Positions 32,637-42,768 of a DNA stretch of 64,000 nt are shown here, one piece after another. The translations under genes were made by a program, and so were the position numbers. The notes beneath the pieces were generated by a model. That model was not told the origin of the DNA and made no database searches. It saw nothing but the letters and a program-made list of their open reading frames with translations. Source of the DNA: Nelumbo lutea (Eukaryota > Streptophyta > Magnoliopsida > Proteales > Nelumbonaceae); NCBI GenBank assembly GCA_022828595.1, contig JAKGHH010000005.1:64165655-64229654 (forward strand), in the 5' to 3' direction. Positions within the stretch are counted from its first letter, which is position 1, and the number at the start of each line of letters is the position of its first letter.

Positions 32637-32910
32637 GTTAGCTCGGCGTTTTGGCCCTTAGGCTAAGGGGGTGACTTATAGTCTGCCCTTGAAGTTTGCC
32701 CATGCCATGGAGGCAACTGGGTCTTATAGCGCCAAAGTTGTGTTAGCTTGGCATTTTGGCCCTTACGCTCTGGGAGCGACTCATGGTCTACTCAGTAGTA
32801 TGTCCATGCCATAGGGGCGACTGGGTCCTGTTGCACCGAGGTCATGTTAGTTCGGTATTTTGGCCCTTAGGCTATAGGAGTGACTCGTTGTCTACTCAGT
32901 AGTTACAGGT
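32637..32910. repeat. About 105-bp tandem repeat at the end of gypsy pol
   Basis: Three successive units begin GTTAGCTCGGCGTTTTGGCC (32637), GTTAGCTTGGCATTTTGGCC (32742) and GTTAGTTCGGTATTTTGGCC (32846). Period is 105 and 104 bp; the last unit is partial and touches the pol stop. Tat/Ogre elements often carry such 3' repeats, which can seed satellites. Confidence 0.85.
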
Positions 32911-35900
32911 AATATTGCCTTAAGTTGACAATATTCCATGCTCGAGGTACTTGTTTCCCTTCAATAGTCTCGAGCTCGTATGTTCCTTCCCCGAGCACTC
33001 ACTTCACTTGGTAGGGACCTTCCCAGTTGGACCCGAGCTTGCCAGTGCCGGGCTCAGGTACCATAACTTTACGAAGGACCAGGTCACCAGCGCGGAGGTT
33101 CCGCCTCTTGACCCTGGCGTTATAGTACCGAGCTACTCTCTGCTGGTAGGCTACGGTTCTGATGTACGCGAGGTCCCTTACTTCGTCGAGTAGATCAAGG
33201 TTGGTACGTAGCTCATCTTCATTCGTCTGATCACTATATGCTTTTGGTACGCCCACAGAACACTTGGTAGTTCATCTGCCCACAATCCTTTAGCTTGGTC
33301 CAATCGTGCCTTTAATCCGCGGAGGATGGCTCTATTTGTTACTTTTGCTTGACCGTTTGCTTGAGGGTGTGTGACTGAAGTAAAGTTTTGTCGGATTCCC
33401 ATGTCTTGGCACCAGTCTTGGAATTTGAAGTCTTTGAATTGTTTGCCATTGTTGGAAATCAATACCCGAGGTAATCTGAAGCGGCATACAATGTTTTTCC
33501 AAAAGAAGTTTTGAACATTCCAAGCTGTGATCATTACGAGGGGTTCAGCTTCTACTCACTTGGTAAAATAGTCCACTGCTACCACTAAGAACTTCTTTCC
33601 ACCCGTTGATGGTGGGAATGACCCGAGTAGATTGATGCCCCATTGTGCAAAGGGCCACGGACTGGTGAGATACTTGAGGTCGGTAGGGGGTTGGTGGTGG
33701 ATATTGGCATGTCTCTGGCATTTGTCACATTTTCTAACGAGTTCGATGGCATCTGCCTTCATTGTTGGCCAATAATACCCTTGTCGAAATGCTTTCTGGG
33801 CAAGTGCTCTGCCCCCAAGTGCCCGCCGCACAACCCCTCATGAGTGTCGCGAAGTACGAGTTCAGCATCGGTAGGCCGCAAGCAACGCAGATAGGGGAGT
33901 GTGTAGGATCTTCTGTACAGCTGCATTGCAATCTGCAGGGAGAGTCCCATGTAGCAAGAAGCTCGCGAGCGGGTTAATCCAGTTCGGCTTTGCTTGGACG
34001 ACGGGAGCAACCTCCTCTGCCCCCTGAGAATGCTAGGCTGAGACAGGTCCTCTATGTACACGGTTCTCATGGTGATGTCGCTAGTGCTGGATAACTTGGA
34101 CAGAGTGTTGGCCTCAGCGTTCTCCGACCTAGGGATCTGTCTGATGAAGTGTGACTGGAAGTCGAGCATGGCTTCTCTAACTTTGGTCAGGTAGGCAATC
34201 ATGGTTGGCTCACGAGCTTCATACTCGTCGATGACCTGGTTAACCATGAGCTGGGAGTCGCTGCAGATAACAATGTGCCTTGCATTTACTTCTCTGACTA
34301 TGGCTAGTCCAGCTATCAACGCCTCGTACTTTACTTCATTGTTAGACACTACGAGCTTGAAACGTAGCGCGTATTCTAGTTTCGTACCACTTGGGCTGTA
34401 CAGAACTATTCCAACACTGCTGCCCTGTAGGTTCGAGGAGCCATCTATGTGAAGGATCCAGGGCTCCTCATCCCAGCTTGCGGTTGGCCGAGCCAGGAGA
34501 GGTGCCACACTAGCTGCTACTTCACAGGGTTCAGACTCGATCGACCCAAGAGCTTTGGGCTCACCCGAGGTGGGAGCCTTGTGCTTAACCTGCTTGGGAA
34601 CTTCGGAGCTAAATGTGCATTCGGCTATGAAATCTGCTAAGGCTTGGGCCTTAATGGCAGTTCACGGCTTGTACTAGAGGTCGTACTCGCTGAGCTCAAC
34701 GGCCCACTTCGTCAACCGATCAGAGACCTCGGGCTTAAGCAACACCTGCCTCAGAGGTTTGTCGGTGAGGATGGCAATTGTATGAGCTTGGAAGTACGGG
34801 CGGAGCTTCCAAGCTGCAATTATCAGTGCGTATGCTAGCTTTTCCATCTCCGGGTATCTCGTTTCAGCTCCCTGTAATACTTTACTAACATAATAGATGG
34901 GTCATTGGACCTGATCTACTTCCTTTATTAGTACCGAATTGACCACTTCATCGCTCGCCGAGAGGTACAGTTCTAAGACATCGCCCTCCTCGGGCCAGGT
35001 TAAAGTCGGCACACTAGCAAGGTATTTCTTGAGCTCGTCGAACGCGAGCTAGCAACCTTGGGTTCATTCGAACCTTTTGTTCTTAATTGCCTTAAAGAAC
35101 GGTAGACAACGGTCTACCGATTTAGACATGAAGAGGCTTAGTGCAGCTATGCGGCCATACAACCTCTGAACCTCCTTCAGCATCCGGGGTGGTCTCATAT
35201 CCAAAATGGCCTTAATCTTATCCGGGTTGGCTTCGATGCCGCACTGGTTAACGATGTATCCTAGGAACTCGCCCGAGGTCACACTAAACACACACTTGTT
35301 TGGGTTCAGTCTCATATTAAACTTACGCAGAATTTCAAAAACAGAGTGCAAATCTTGTATTAATTCTTGTGAGAGTTGAGTTTTGACGACCATGTCGTCT
35401 ACATAGCATTCTACTTTTCTACCGATTAATGATGCAAACAATTTATTTACAAGCCTTTGAAAGGTGCCCCTGCGTCCGCCGGGTCCATCTTGATTTGGTT
35501 ATAGCCTGAATAGGCATCCAAGAAACTTAGCAACTCATGTCCCGAGGTTGCATCCACTAGGTGGTCAATTCTGGGGAGCGGGAAGCAGTCTTTTGGGCGA
35601 GCTCGGTTTAGGTCAGTGTAGTCGACGCACATGCGCCACTTGCCATTGGCCTTCTTTACTAGGACAGGATTGGCTACCCAACTCAGGTAGTGGACTTCTC
35701 TTATGAAGTCCGCTGCGAGGAGCTTTTCGACCTCCTCGTCGATCGCTCCGGGGCTAGGTTGCCACCGCTCCAGGGCTAGGTTGAGTTTCTTCTATCTAAC
35801 GGGCCTAACTACAGGATTAGTGTTCAGCTTGTGAGTTATGAGTTTGGGTCTATACCGGGCATCTCTGCTGCGGACCATGCAAAAATATCTAAATTTTGAA

Positions 35901-38562
35901 GTAAGAAACTTACCAGTTCTGATCGTAGAGGTTCCTGGACGGAGGCATTGATCTGAAGCGTTCGAGCTGGGTCTGCTGCTGAGGTTAGAACCGTGACTAT
36001 TTCTTCTGTTGGCGCGGCTCGTTCTTCGCCTTGCTTCATAGGCCGCTCCAGCTCAAGGGCATTAGCTACCTTGATTTTTCCCTTCAGGGCGGTGATGCAG
36101 CACTTACGAGACTCGAACTGGTCACCTCGCACTACTCCCACACCAAAGTCGGTCGAGAACTTCATAGCTAAATGGTAAGTGGAGACCACCACCCGTAGGA
36201 CATGGGTGATCGGTCGATTGACTATGGCATTGTAGGGGAACGGGGTCGCGACCACCAAGAATCTGACCACACAAGGCCACGTGTTGAATTCCACAGGTAC
36301 TGTTATTTTCCCAAGGGACCGGACTTCTTCATCGCTGAAGCCTACCAAAGGAGTGTCTGTAGGCTTCAGGTCGCTTCTCTACAACTGGAGCGGGTCAAAT
36401 GCAGCTTTGAAGAGGATGTCGGCTGAGCTGCCTGAGTCGACGAGTACACGCCTGACCTCAAAGTCGTTGACTCTTAGTTTTATCACGAGCACGTCGTCGT
36501 GGGGGTATTGGACTCCTCATGTGTCATCCTCTATGAAGAAAATTGACTCTTTTGTCCTCGACCGCTTTGGGGGGTTCTACTCCTCCCGAGTGGCTTCACG
36601 AACCGAAATCTGGGTTGTTGCTGAAGTGCAACCCGCGACGATAGAACCTCCCACTATCATGTGGATGGTTCCTTGGACTGGCCTCTCTTCCAGAGGATGC
36701 CTCTGCGGCTATTCGGTCGGCCTACTGCTGGACTCGAGAGCATCCTTACCGTGCTCCCCTTGTCGATCTATTTTATTACTGTTACTATTATTTTGTACAA
36801 AGTTTCTTAGATACCCGCGACGGATGAGCTCCTCTATCTCATCGCGGAGGTTTTTACAACTCTCGGTACTGTGACCGTGATCTTTGTGAAAACTGCAATA
36901 CAGGTTCTTATTTCTTTCATTGGGATGGCCTCTCAGACGAGGTGGCCACTTCACGTACGGGGCATCCTTGGTTGCCATTAGGATTTTAGCCCGCTTCACG
37001 TTTAGTGGGGTGTAATAAGCTCGGTCCACTACAGGAGGTCAGTAAAGCTGACCCGGCTTTGTCCCCCGAGCTGTGTCCTTTTTCTTTCAGCTGTCCCCTT
37101 GACTGGAAAGCTCTCCTTCCCTCTTTCTTTTTTCGGGCGCGCCCTTGCCCTTTTGGTTGATCTCCTCTTCGGTTGCTATGAACCTGTCCGCAAGCTTCAA
37201 GAACTCGGTTATGGTCGTTGGTTGGTTGACGACCATGTGCCATTTGAACTCTTTGTGTGTCACGCCTTTCTTGGCTGTTGCAAGGCGTACGGCGGGGTCC
37301 AGGTGCAGTATTTGCATACAAGTGTCATTGTACCGCTTGATGTAGCCTCGGATGGACTCTCCGTTTCTTTGCACTATGCTGAGGAGGCTTTCTTCAGTTC
37401 GGGGGCACCGTTTGCTGGTGACGAAGTGGGACGTGAAGGCTTGTGCGAACTGCGCCCAACTTCTTATCGACCCAGGTGCCAAGTTCCGGTACTATGTACG
37501 GGCTGCTCCTCTAAAAGTGGTGGAGAAGGCCATGCACATGCACGACTCACTAGCTCTCGCCAGGTGCATTTGCGACTAAAAGGCGTCCACATGATCGTTT
37601 GGGTCGAACGACCTGTCGTACTTGTCAAGAGGGGGGAGCTTGAAGTCTTTAGGCATTGGGACTGCCAGGAGTTTAGAAGATAGGGGGGATGGAACCAAGA
37701 GAAGGGGGTCTTTGACTTCGGCCGAGCCTACCTCTTCTTTGCCCATGAGCTCGGGCAAATCGCGGGTGACAGATCGGCGAGCTTGGCGGTGGCGTCTCTG
37801 CTTCTTCGTAGGCTCGGCGTTTGTACTGCTCATCTCTACGCTGTCCGGAATGGTTTGTGCAAGAAGTAGCCCGGTCTACTAGTGATGGCTGCGGACATAG
37901 GGGTCTTGCTTGGAATCTGTTGCCAGGACCTCGAACCGATTCTCAAGGAGCAGGGTTTCAAACTTCGACTGCCGAGGTGACGTAGACCTGGCGAGCATGG
38001 GTCCTCCTAACCCGTCCTCCCATAGTGAGATCGGGGTAGCCGGTCTTTCTCGTCTGCTGTGGGGGGAGGCTTGGTTTTTTGGGAGGTTTTGGGGGACCTC
38101 TCCTTGGATTGAGGGGTGCTCGTCTTGGCGGCAAGACTTAGCTTGCTGCAAGGCCGGGTGCCGAGGCAGGAACTGCGGCTGGTGAAGTTGAGGTTGCGGT
38201 AGCTGGGGGAACTACTGCTGATACTGATGCTGGGAGACCTGGTGCAGTACATGTTGTTGATAGAGCTGAAGTTACTAGAACTGTTGCATTTGGTCTTGCA
38301 AGGCCTGCATGCACTGCATCAAATCCCCCAGTTGGTTTGATCTGGCTGCTGGGGGCACGACCGAAGGTTCGATGAACGTCGCTCAAACAGTAGCAGGGAG
38401 AGGGGCGACTATTGGTGCCACCATGAGAGGCACATTCAAGCTGGGGATTCCGTCCGCTAAGAGGGGGACGGTGAACTGTCCGATACAGATAGTAGGAAGC
38501 TGGGGTTGTTCTCTAGAGTTATCCATTTCCGTGCTTTGTCCGACGTTGCTAGAGGAAGCCAT
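32903..38562 (-). pseudogene. Tat-type gypsy gag-pol with dual RNase H, decayed
   Basis: Read on the minus strand from ATG 38562 (MASSSNVGQSTEMDN) to TAA at 32903-32905. Gag: retrotransposon-gag core around 37100-37480 and a zinc-knuckle-like YCSFHKDHGHSTESC near 36890. Protease: LVDSGSSADILF near 36440. RT: DLNRARPKDCFPLPRID near 35590 and CYVDDMVVK near 35400. Between QIKMDPADA and the following TFQRLVNKLF about 25 residues (the TDRGTY...PFGLKNAGA block) are deleted and the frame shifts. First RNase H: about 34690-35000 (YYVSKVLQGAETRYPEMEKL). Second, ancestral-type RNase H: 34150-34470 (WILHIDGSSN, SNNEVKYEALIAGL, SDSQLMVNQV). Integrase: zinc-binding CDKCQRHANIH near 33730, core ending TSVTHPQANGQA near 33350, and C-terminal GDLVLRKV near 33080. 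Stops and the RT deletion make it inactive. Confidence 0.92.
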
Positions 38563-38627
38563 GGGCGTTGGATTGTTTCGAGGAAGATAAGAATTGAGAA
38601 AATTTAGAAAGGCCTTTTGAAGAGTTT

Positions 38628-38644
38628 CCACAACTGACGCCAAA
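38628..38644 (-). other. Primer-binding site of the gypsy element
   Basis: Directly against the 5' LTR. The minus strand reads TTTGGCGTCAGTTGTGG, close to the TTTGGCGCCGTCTGTGG-type sites frequent in plant Tat elements but with changes consistent with age. The cognate tRNA is not assigned here. Confidence 0.65.
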
Positions 38645-39498
38645 TGATGTGGCACGATCTGGGCACTCCTAGCTGGCTGCTGACTAGCTCATCGTTGGCA
38701 ACGGACATCACCTGAGAAGGTGAAAGGAAGGATTCCCAGGGATTTCACCCGGTGGGAATACTCCGATGCTTAAGTTAGAACGCAAGAAAGAAAGAAAAGA
38801 AGAGTCGGTAGCTAAGAGTGTAGGTCGTGCTTTATCACTATACTTGAGAGATTAGAGTTCTCAAGGAGAAGTTTCTCTTCTGCCCTGAGGGCTTTTATAG
38901 GGACACTCACATTAGGTCGGGCATAACCGCCACTGGGCTCCTGCCACAGCCGTTACCTGCCATGGCTACGCAGGTGACCGTTGTGGTGTACGCTTCTCCC
39001 GGGTCAGTGACACGTTTCCAAAGTGGCAGGCACGCCTTTACCTGTCGAGAGACGTGGATGCAGACTGTCGAAAGGGCTGGGACTGCGCCGTCAGTAGAGG
39101 ATATGGCACAGTCTAACCGGTACGGTCTGTCAGTCGGAAGCTTCCTGGAGGGTGCTAGTGTTGTTCGTTCGCAAGCTATCTCGTGGCGAGCTTGGAACAT
39201 TCCAGGATTACCCTTAGTGAAATTGGTCCTCGGAATGACCTGTCTGTTAGGGAGCTCGAGCGAGCTAATAACTTTAGCTTGCAAGCTACAGTTGCCTCGG
39301 AGTATCCCTTTAGAGGTAGCTCAGGGAACCTGGAGCTCGTGTTATGGCGATCTCTTTCCTTTGCGCACTATGATGTAGCGAGCTACTTTATGGGCCCATT
39401 ACTTGGTTGTACTGGGCCACAATGCTGAGCTGTCACTTATGCTGAGTCAGTGTCTATGTGTCACCATTTCATAGGTTGGGTCAAATCATCCTTCATCA
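38645..39498 (-). repeat. 5' LTR of the Tat-type gypsy element
   Basis: 854 bp partner of 28958-29811. The plus strand starts TGATGTGGCACGATCTG and ends AAATCATCCTTCATCA, followed by the CTACT target duplication. Confidence 0.93.
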
Positions 39499-39712
39499 CT
39501 ACTCAAACTAGGAACCACCAAACTAGTAAAAGATTAGTTCGATTCGGGTCGGCTTAGTTTCGGTTTTCACACAAGAAAACCGAAACCGACCTGATATATC
39601 GGTTTATATATTTGTCTAACCCGAAACCAACCGGTACTGATGAAAACCCGACCGACTCAGATTGGTCGATTTGATCGGGTTGGACATTCTTATGAACAGC
39701 CCTAGTTGACGG

Positions 39713-40446
39713 TGTTGTAAAGATGATGCGAGGCCTTAAATACTTATCATATCGGTTGCTTCCCAATGCGTTCCTATAGTGGTGCTTCGGGGTTTGACGT
39801 GATTTAGACGGTAGATGGGCTTTAAGCTGACCCTTTTAAACCAGTTAAAAATAAAAAATAAAAAATAAAAGTAAAATAAACAAGCTAAGATACAGGCAGA
39901 TACACCCCAGCTGGCATAATTGGCCGATATGAATATTTTGAACCTTGAATTGAACCAATGTCCTGTCAAAATGATATGTGCACCACCGCAGAGACATCAC
40001 TTATTTTATTGCTCAGTTTGTGGGCATATATTTGTACTCCTCCCAAACTGAGCCTTAGGTGATTCTTTGCTCTCTTGTGGTTCATTGAACAAAAAATTAA
40101 AAAGTGGTTTCTGCAGAATGATAACACATAATGCTAGAGCAATGGTTGGTGAAGGTTTTTGCTGGTGTTAGACGTTGATGGCCGCTGTTGCCAATGGTTG
40201 AAATGCTTTCTTCCTCAAGCTTCCCAATGGCAGCAACCTTACTCTCGCCACATCAGATAACATGTATGCACCACATCAGCATGGATGATCTCACAATGGT
40301 GGCTAGGGTGTTGGGAGAAACGTTAAAATGATGTTTCTTCCAGGCATTAGCAAGATTTGTTTAGCATATATGGTATTGTATGGCCGTTGGAAGGTTAAAC
40401 AATCTTAACCAAACAGTTTTTAGAATGTTAGAATATCAACAACTAT
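39713..40446. other. Spacer between the hAT nest and the second copia relic
   Basis: No supported gene. The stretch from about 40130 to 40446 may be 5' internal sequence of a copia element, because it lies on the primer-binding side of the LTR at 40459 (see there). I could not recognise Gag in it. Confidence 0.4.
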
Positions 40447-40458
40447 GTGGCTCTGATT

Positions 40459-40738
40459 ATGTGGGCTCCAAATGGAATTGCAACACCACTATACCAAACA
40501 CGAAGACTGGTAAAAACCAGAATGATTTTGTATTTACAATTCAGAGCAAGTTTATATACAAAGAGAGGTCCTGATGAGGAGGCGTGTAGAAACTGAAGAA
40601 GGGATAATAAGATAAGGTACAACAATAGGTAGAGGCTAACTAGTAACTACGCAAGGAGATAAGTTGGTGTGAGTCGTGCATGAGCAAGAGTTATGCATGG
40701 AAAGGATTCCATGCAGTCATAACCTGTGTACTCAAAAC
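40459..40738 (-). repeat. LTR of the second copia relic
   Basis: The high-coordinate end (...CTCAAAACA on plus) abuts the polypurine tract, as a 3' LTR should. The low-coordinate end TGGGCTCC directly follows GGCTCTGATTATG, which resembles the reverse complement of the initiator-Met primer-binding site (GCTCTGATACCA). About 280 bp with TG...CA ends. A primer-binding site outside a 3' LTR is unexpected; see findings. An LTR starting further left, at TGTTAGAATATC (40427), is the alternative. Confidence 0.5.
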
Positions 40739-42768
40739 ACCCCCTGGGTGCAGGAGACCAACTTGTATATGAGTGAGTGGAAGCGGTCGCACCCCCAACG
40801 GTTTAGTAAAGACATCGGCGAGTTGAAGATGAGAAGGAATGTAGGCAGTACGAATGGCTCCGGCTTGAATCTTGTCCCGAATGAGGTGGCAGTCGATTTT
40901 AATGTGTTTTGTTCTCTCATGGAATACCGGTTTCGCTGCTATGTGGAGAAATGATTGATTGTCACAATATAAGGTTGCAGTGTGAGGTGAGATGCCAAAA
41001 TCAGCTAAGAGGTAAGAGAGCCATGCCAATTCACAAGTTGTAGATGCCATGACTCAATACTCGGCTTCAGCAGAGGACCGAGATACAGTCGGCTGCTTTT
41101 TGGTTTTACAAGAGAAAGATAAGAAAGATGCAATACCCAGCGACAGACCGTTTGGTACTGGTAGTGGGGCACGACCCATAGTCCGAGTCAGTGTATGCAC
41201 AAAGACGCAAGTCTGAGGAGGATGGGAGCAAGATGCCCGAGCCAGGAGAGGATTTGGTGTAGTGAACTATTCAAGGAGCAGCATTCCAACGTGAAGTGTG
41301 GGGCTGAGGAACGAACTAACTGAGAGTGTTCACAGAGTATACCAAATCGGGCCGAGTGACTGTCAAGTACAAAAGGCGGCCAATGAGTCATCGGTAAGGC
41401 GAGGGGTCAGCAAGAGGTTCACCGTCGTTAGGGGAGAATCTGGAGTCATGCTCCATAGAAATGTGCATGGCTTAGAATCCAAGGCACCGAAATCATTCAG
41501 GATGTCCAAGGCGTACTTGCGTTGAGAAAGGTATATGCCTTTATCGGACCCAGAAACTTCGATGCCTAAAAAATATTCGCGGTGACCAAGATCTTTCAAC
41601 TTAAATCGAGAATGTAAAAATTGCTTCAGATTGGCAATTGTAGTGCAACGTTACCAGTGATGACAATGTCATTGACGTAAACAAGAACAACTGTAAATGA
41701 CGAACCACTGGATTGCGTGAAGAGGGAATAACCTGCTTTGGATTGAAGAAAACCAACGGAAATGAGAGCAGCTGAAAATTTTGCAAACCAGTTTCGATAT
41801 GCTTGTTTCAAGCCGTAGATGGACTTATGGAGGCGGCAAACATGCTGGTCATTTTTATAACCGAAACCTGGAGGCAATGTCATGTATACCTCTTCATGCA
41901 AGTCGCCGTGTAAAAAAGCATTGTTGATGTCTAATCGGTGTAAAGACCAACGCTTAGTGGCAGCAATGGAGAGCAGGCACGGGAGGGTAACAAGCTTGGC
42001 AACTGGTGCGAAGGTCACATGGTAGTGAAGACCTTCAGTCTGCCTAAAGCCCTTGGCAACAAGGCAGGCTTTGTACCGTTAGACTGAATGAGATATATAT
42101 TTTATTCTATACACCTATTTGCATCCAATGGCAGTTTTACCAACAGGTAAGGAGGTGAACGTCCATGTATTATATTGTTTAAGAGCTCGAATCTCACTCG
42201 CCACCGTGGATCCTTGACAGCGGTGGAAAATTTTGTGGGTTCAGAGGTGGCCAAAAATGCTAGTAAAAAATGCATGGTGGGAAGTTGATAAACAATTATA
42301 AGAGAGGTAGTTGAACAAGGGGTATAATGTACCTTGGGATGGAGGAGATGATGTTGGTGGGCAAGCAGCATACATGGCACTAGTACTCGTTCAAGTAAGT
42401 AGGACGCCTGGTGGGTCAAATCAAGCGTCGCAGAGGTGTGAACAAAGTGGAGATGGGTTCCGGTGGAATCGGTGCATATGCAAAAGGGGTAGGGAAAGAT
42501 GGTGTGGTTGAAGTGGGAGAAGGATTTTGAGTAACAGTGTTGGGGGAAGGGGCTGTAAAGGAGTCGTCCAGTAGGTCAGACATGGGAGTGGGGAGCACCA
42601 CCGGATGAAGGAGGAAGGGAAGTATCTGTGTGTGAGGAGAAGGGGAATGTGGTCTCATGAAAGGTGACGTCCCAGCTCATGAAGAAGGTGGTGTTGTCAA
42701 GATCATAGACCGATAAGCTTGTTGACCATGTGGATTACCAACGAAGGCACATCGACGAGGAGCCCGCA

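Larger units (their letters stand above)
28958..39498 (-). mobile_element. Ty3/gypsy element of the Tat type, 10.5 kb, inactive
   Basis: LTRs of 854 bp each (28958-29811 and 38645-39498) start TGATG and end CATCA, and are bracketed by a perfect 5-bp target duplication CTACT (28953-28957 and 39499-39503). Minus-strand order is LTR, primer-binding site, gag, protease, RT, RNase H, second RNase H, integrase, tandem repeats, antisense gene, polypurine tract, LTR. Two RNase H domains plus an antisense 3' gene are the mark of the plant Tat lineage (Grande/Retand/Ogre relatives). LTRs differ by about 4-12 per cent in stretches compared by eye, mostly transitions, so it is an old copy. Sits 51 bp from the copia insertion in the same hAT-like element. 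Confidence 0.95.
24620..39704. mobile_element. hAT-like non-autonomous element, split by two nested retrotransposons
   Basis: The left end TAGGAGTGTTCATGGGTTG (24620) and the right end, in reverse complement TAGGGCTGTTCATAAGAATG (from 39704), form a short TIR. They are flanked by a perfect 8-bp direct repeat GTTGACGG at 24612-24619 and 39705-39712, the hAT hallmark. Subtracting the copia (24918-28906) and gypsy (28958-39498) insertions leaves about 550 bp of element, in three pieces: 24620-24917, 28912-28957 and 39504-39704. A second, uninterrupted copy in the opposite orientation lies at 51773-52590 and confirms the family ends. The body contains GTCGGTTTCGGTTTT-like text and no coding sequence. 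Confidence 0.9.

Noticed and set aside
36281..36874. 197-codon plus-strand frame inside the gypsy element
   Set aside because: It is the opposite strand of the real gag/protease coding region and has no conserved motifs.
37099..37683. 194-codon plus-strand frame inside the gypsy element
   Set aside because: Mirror of the gag frame on the minus strand; composition reflects that coding strand.
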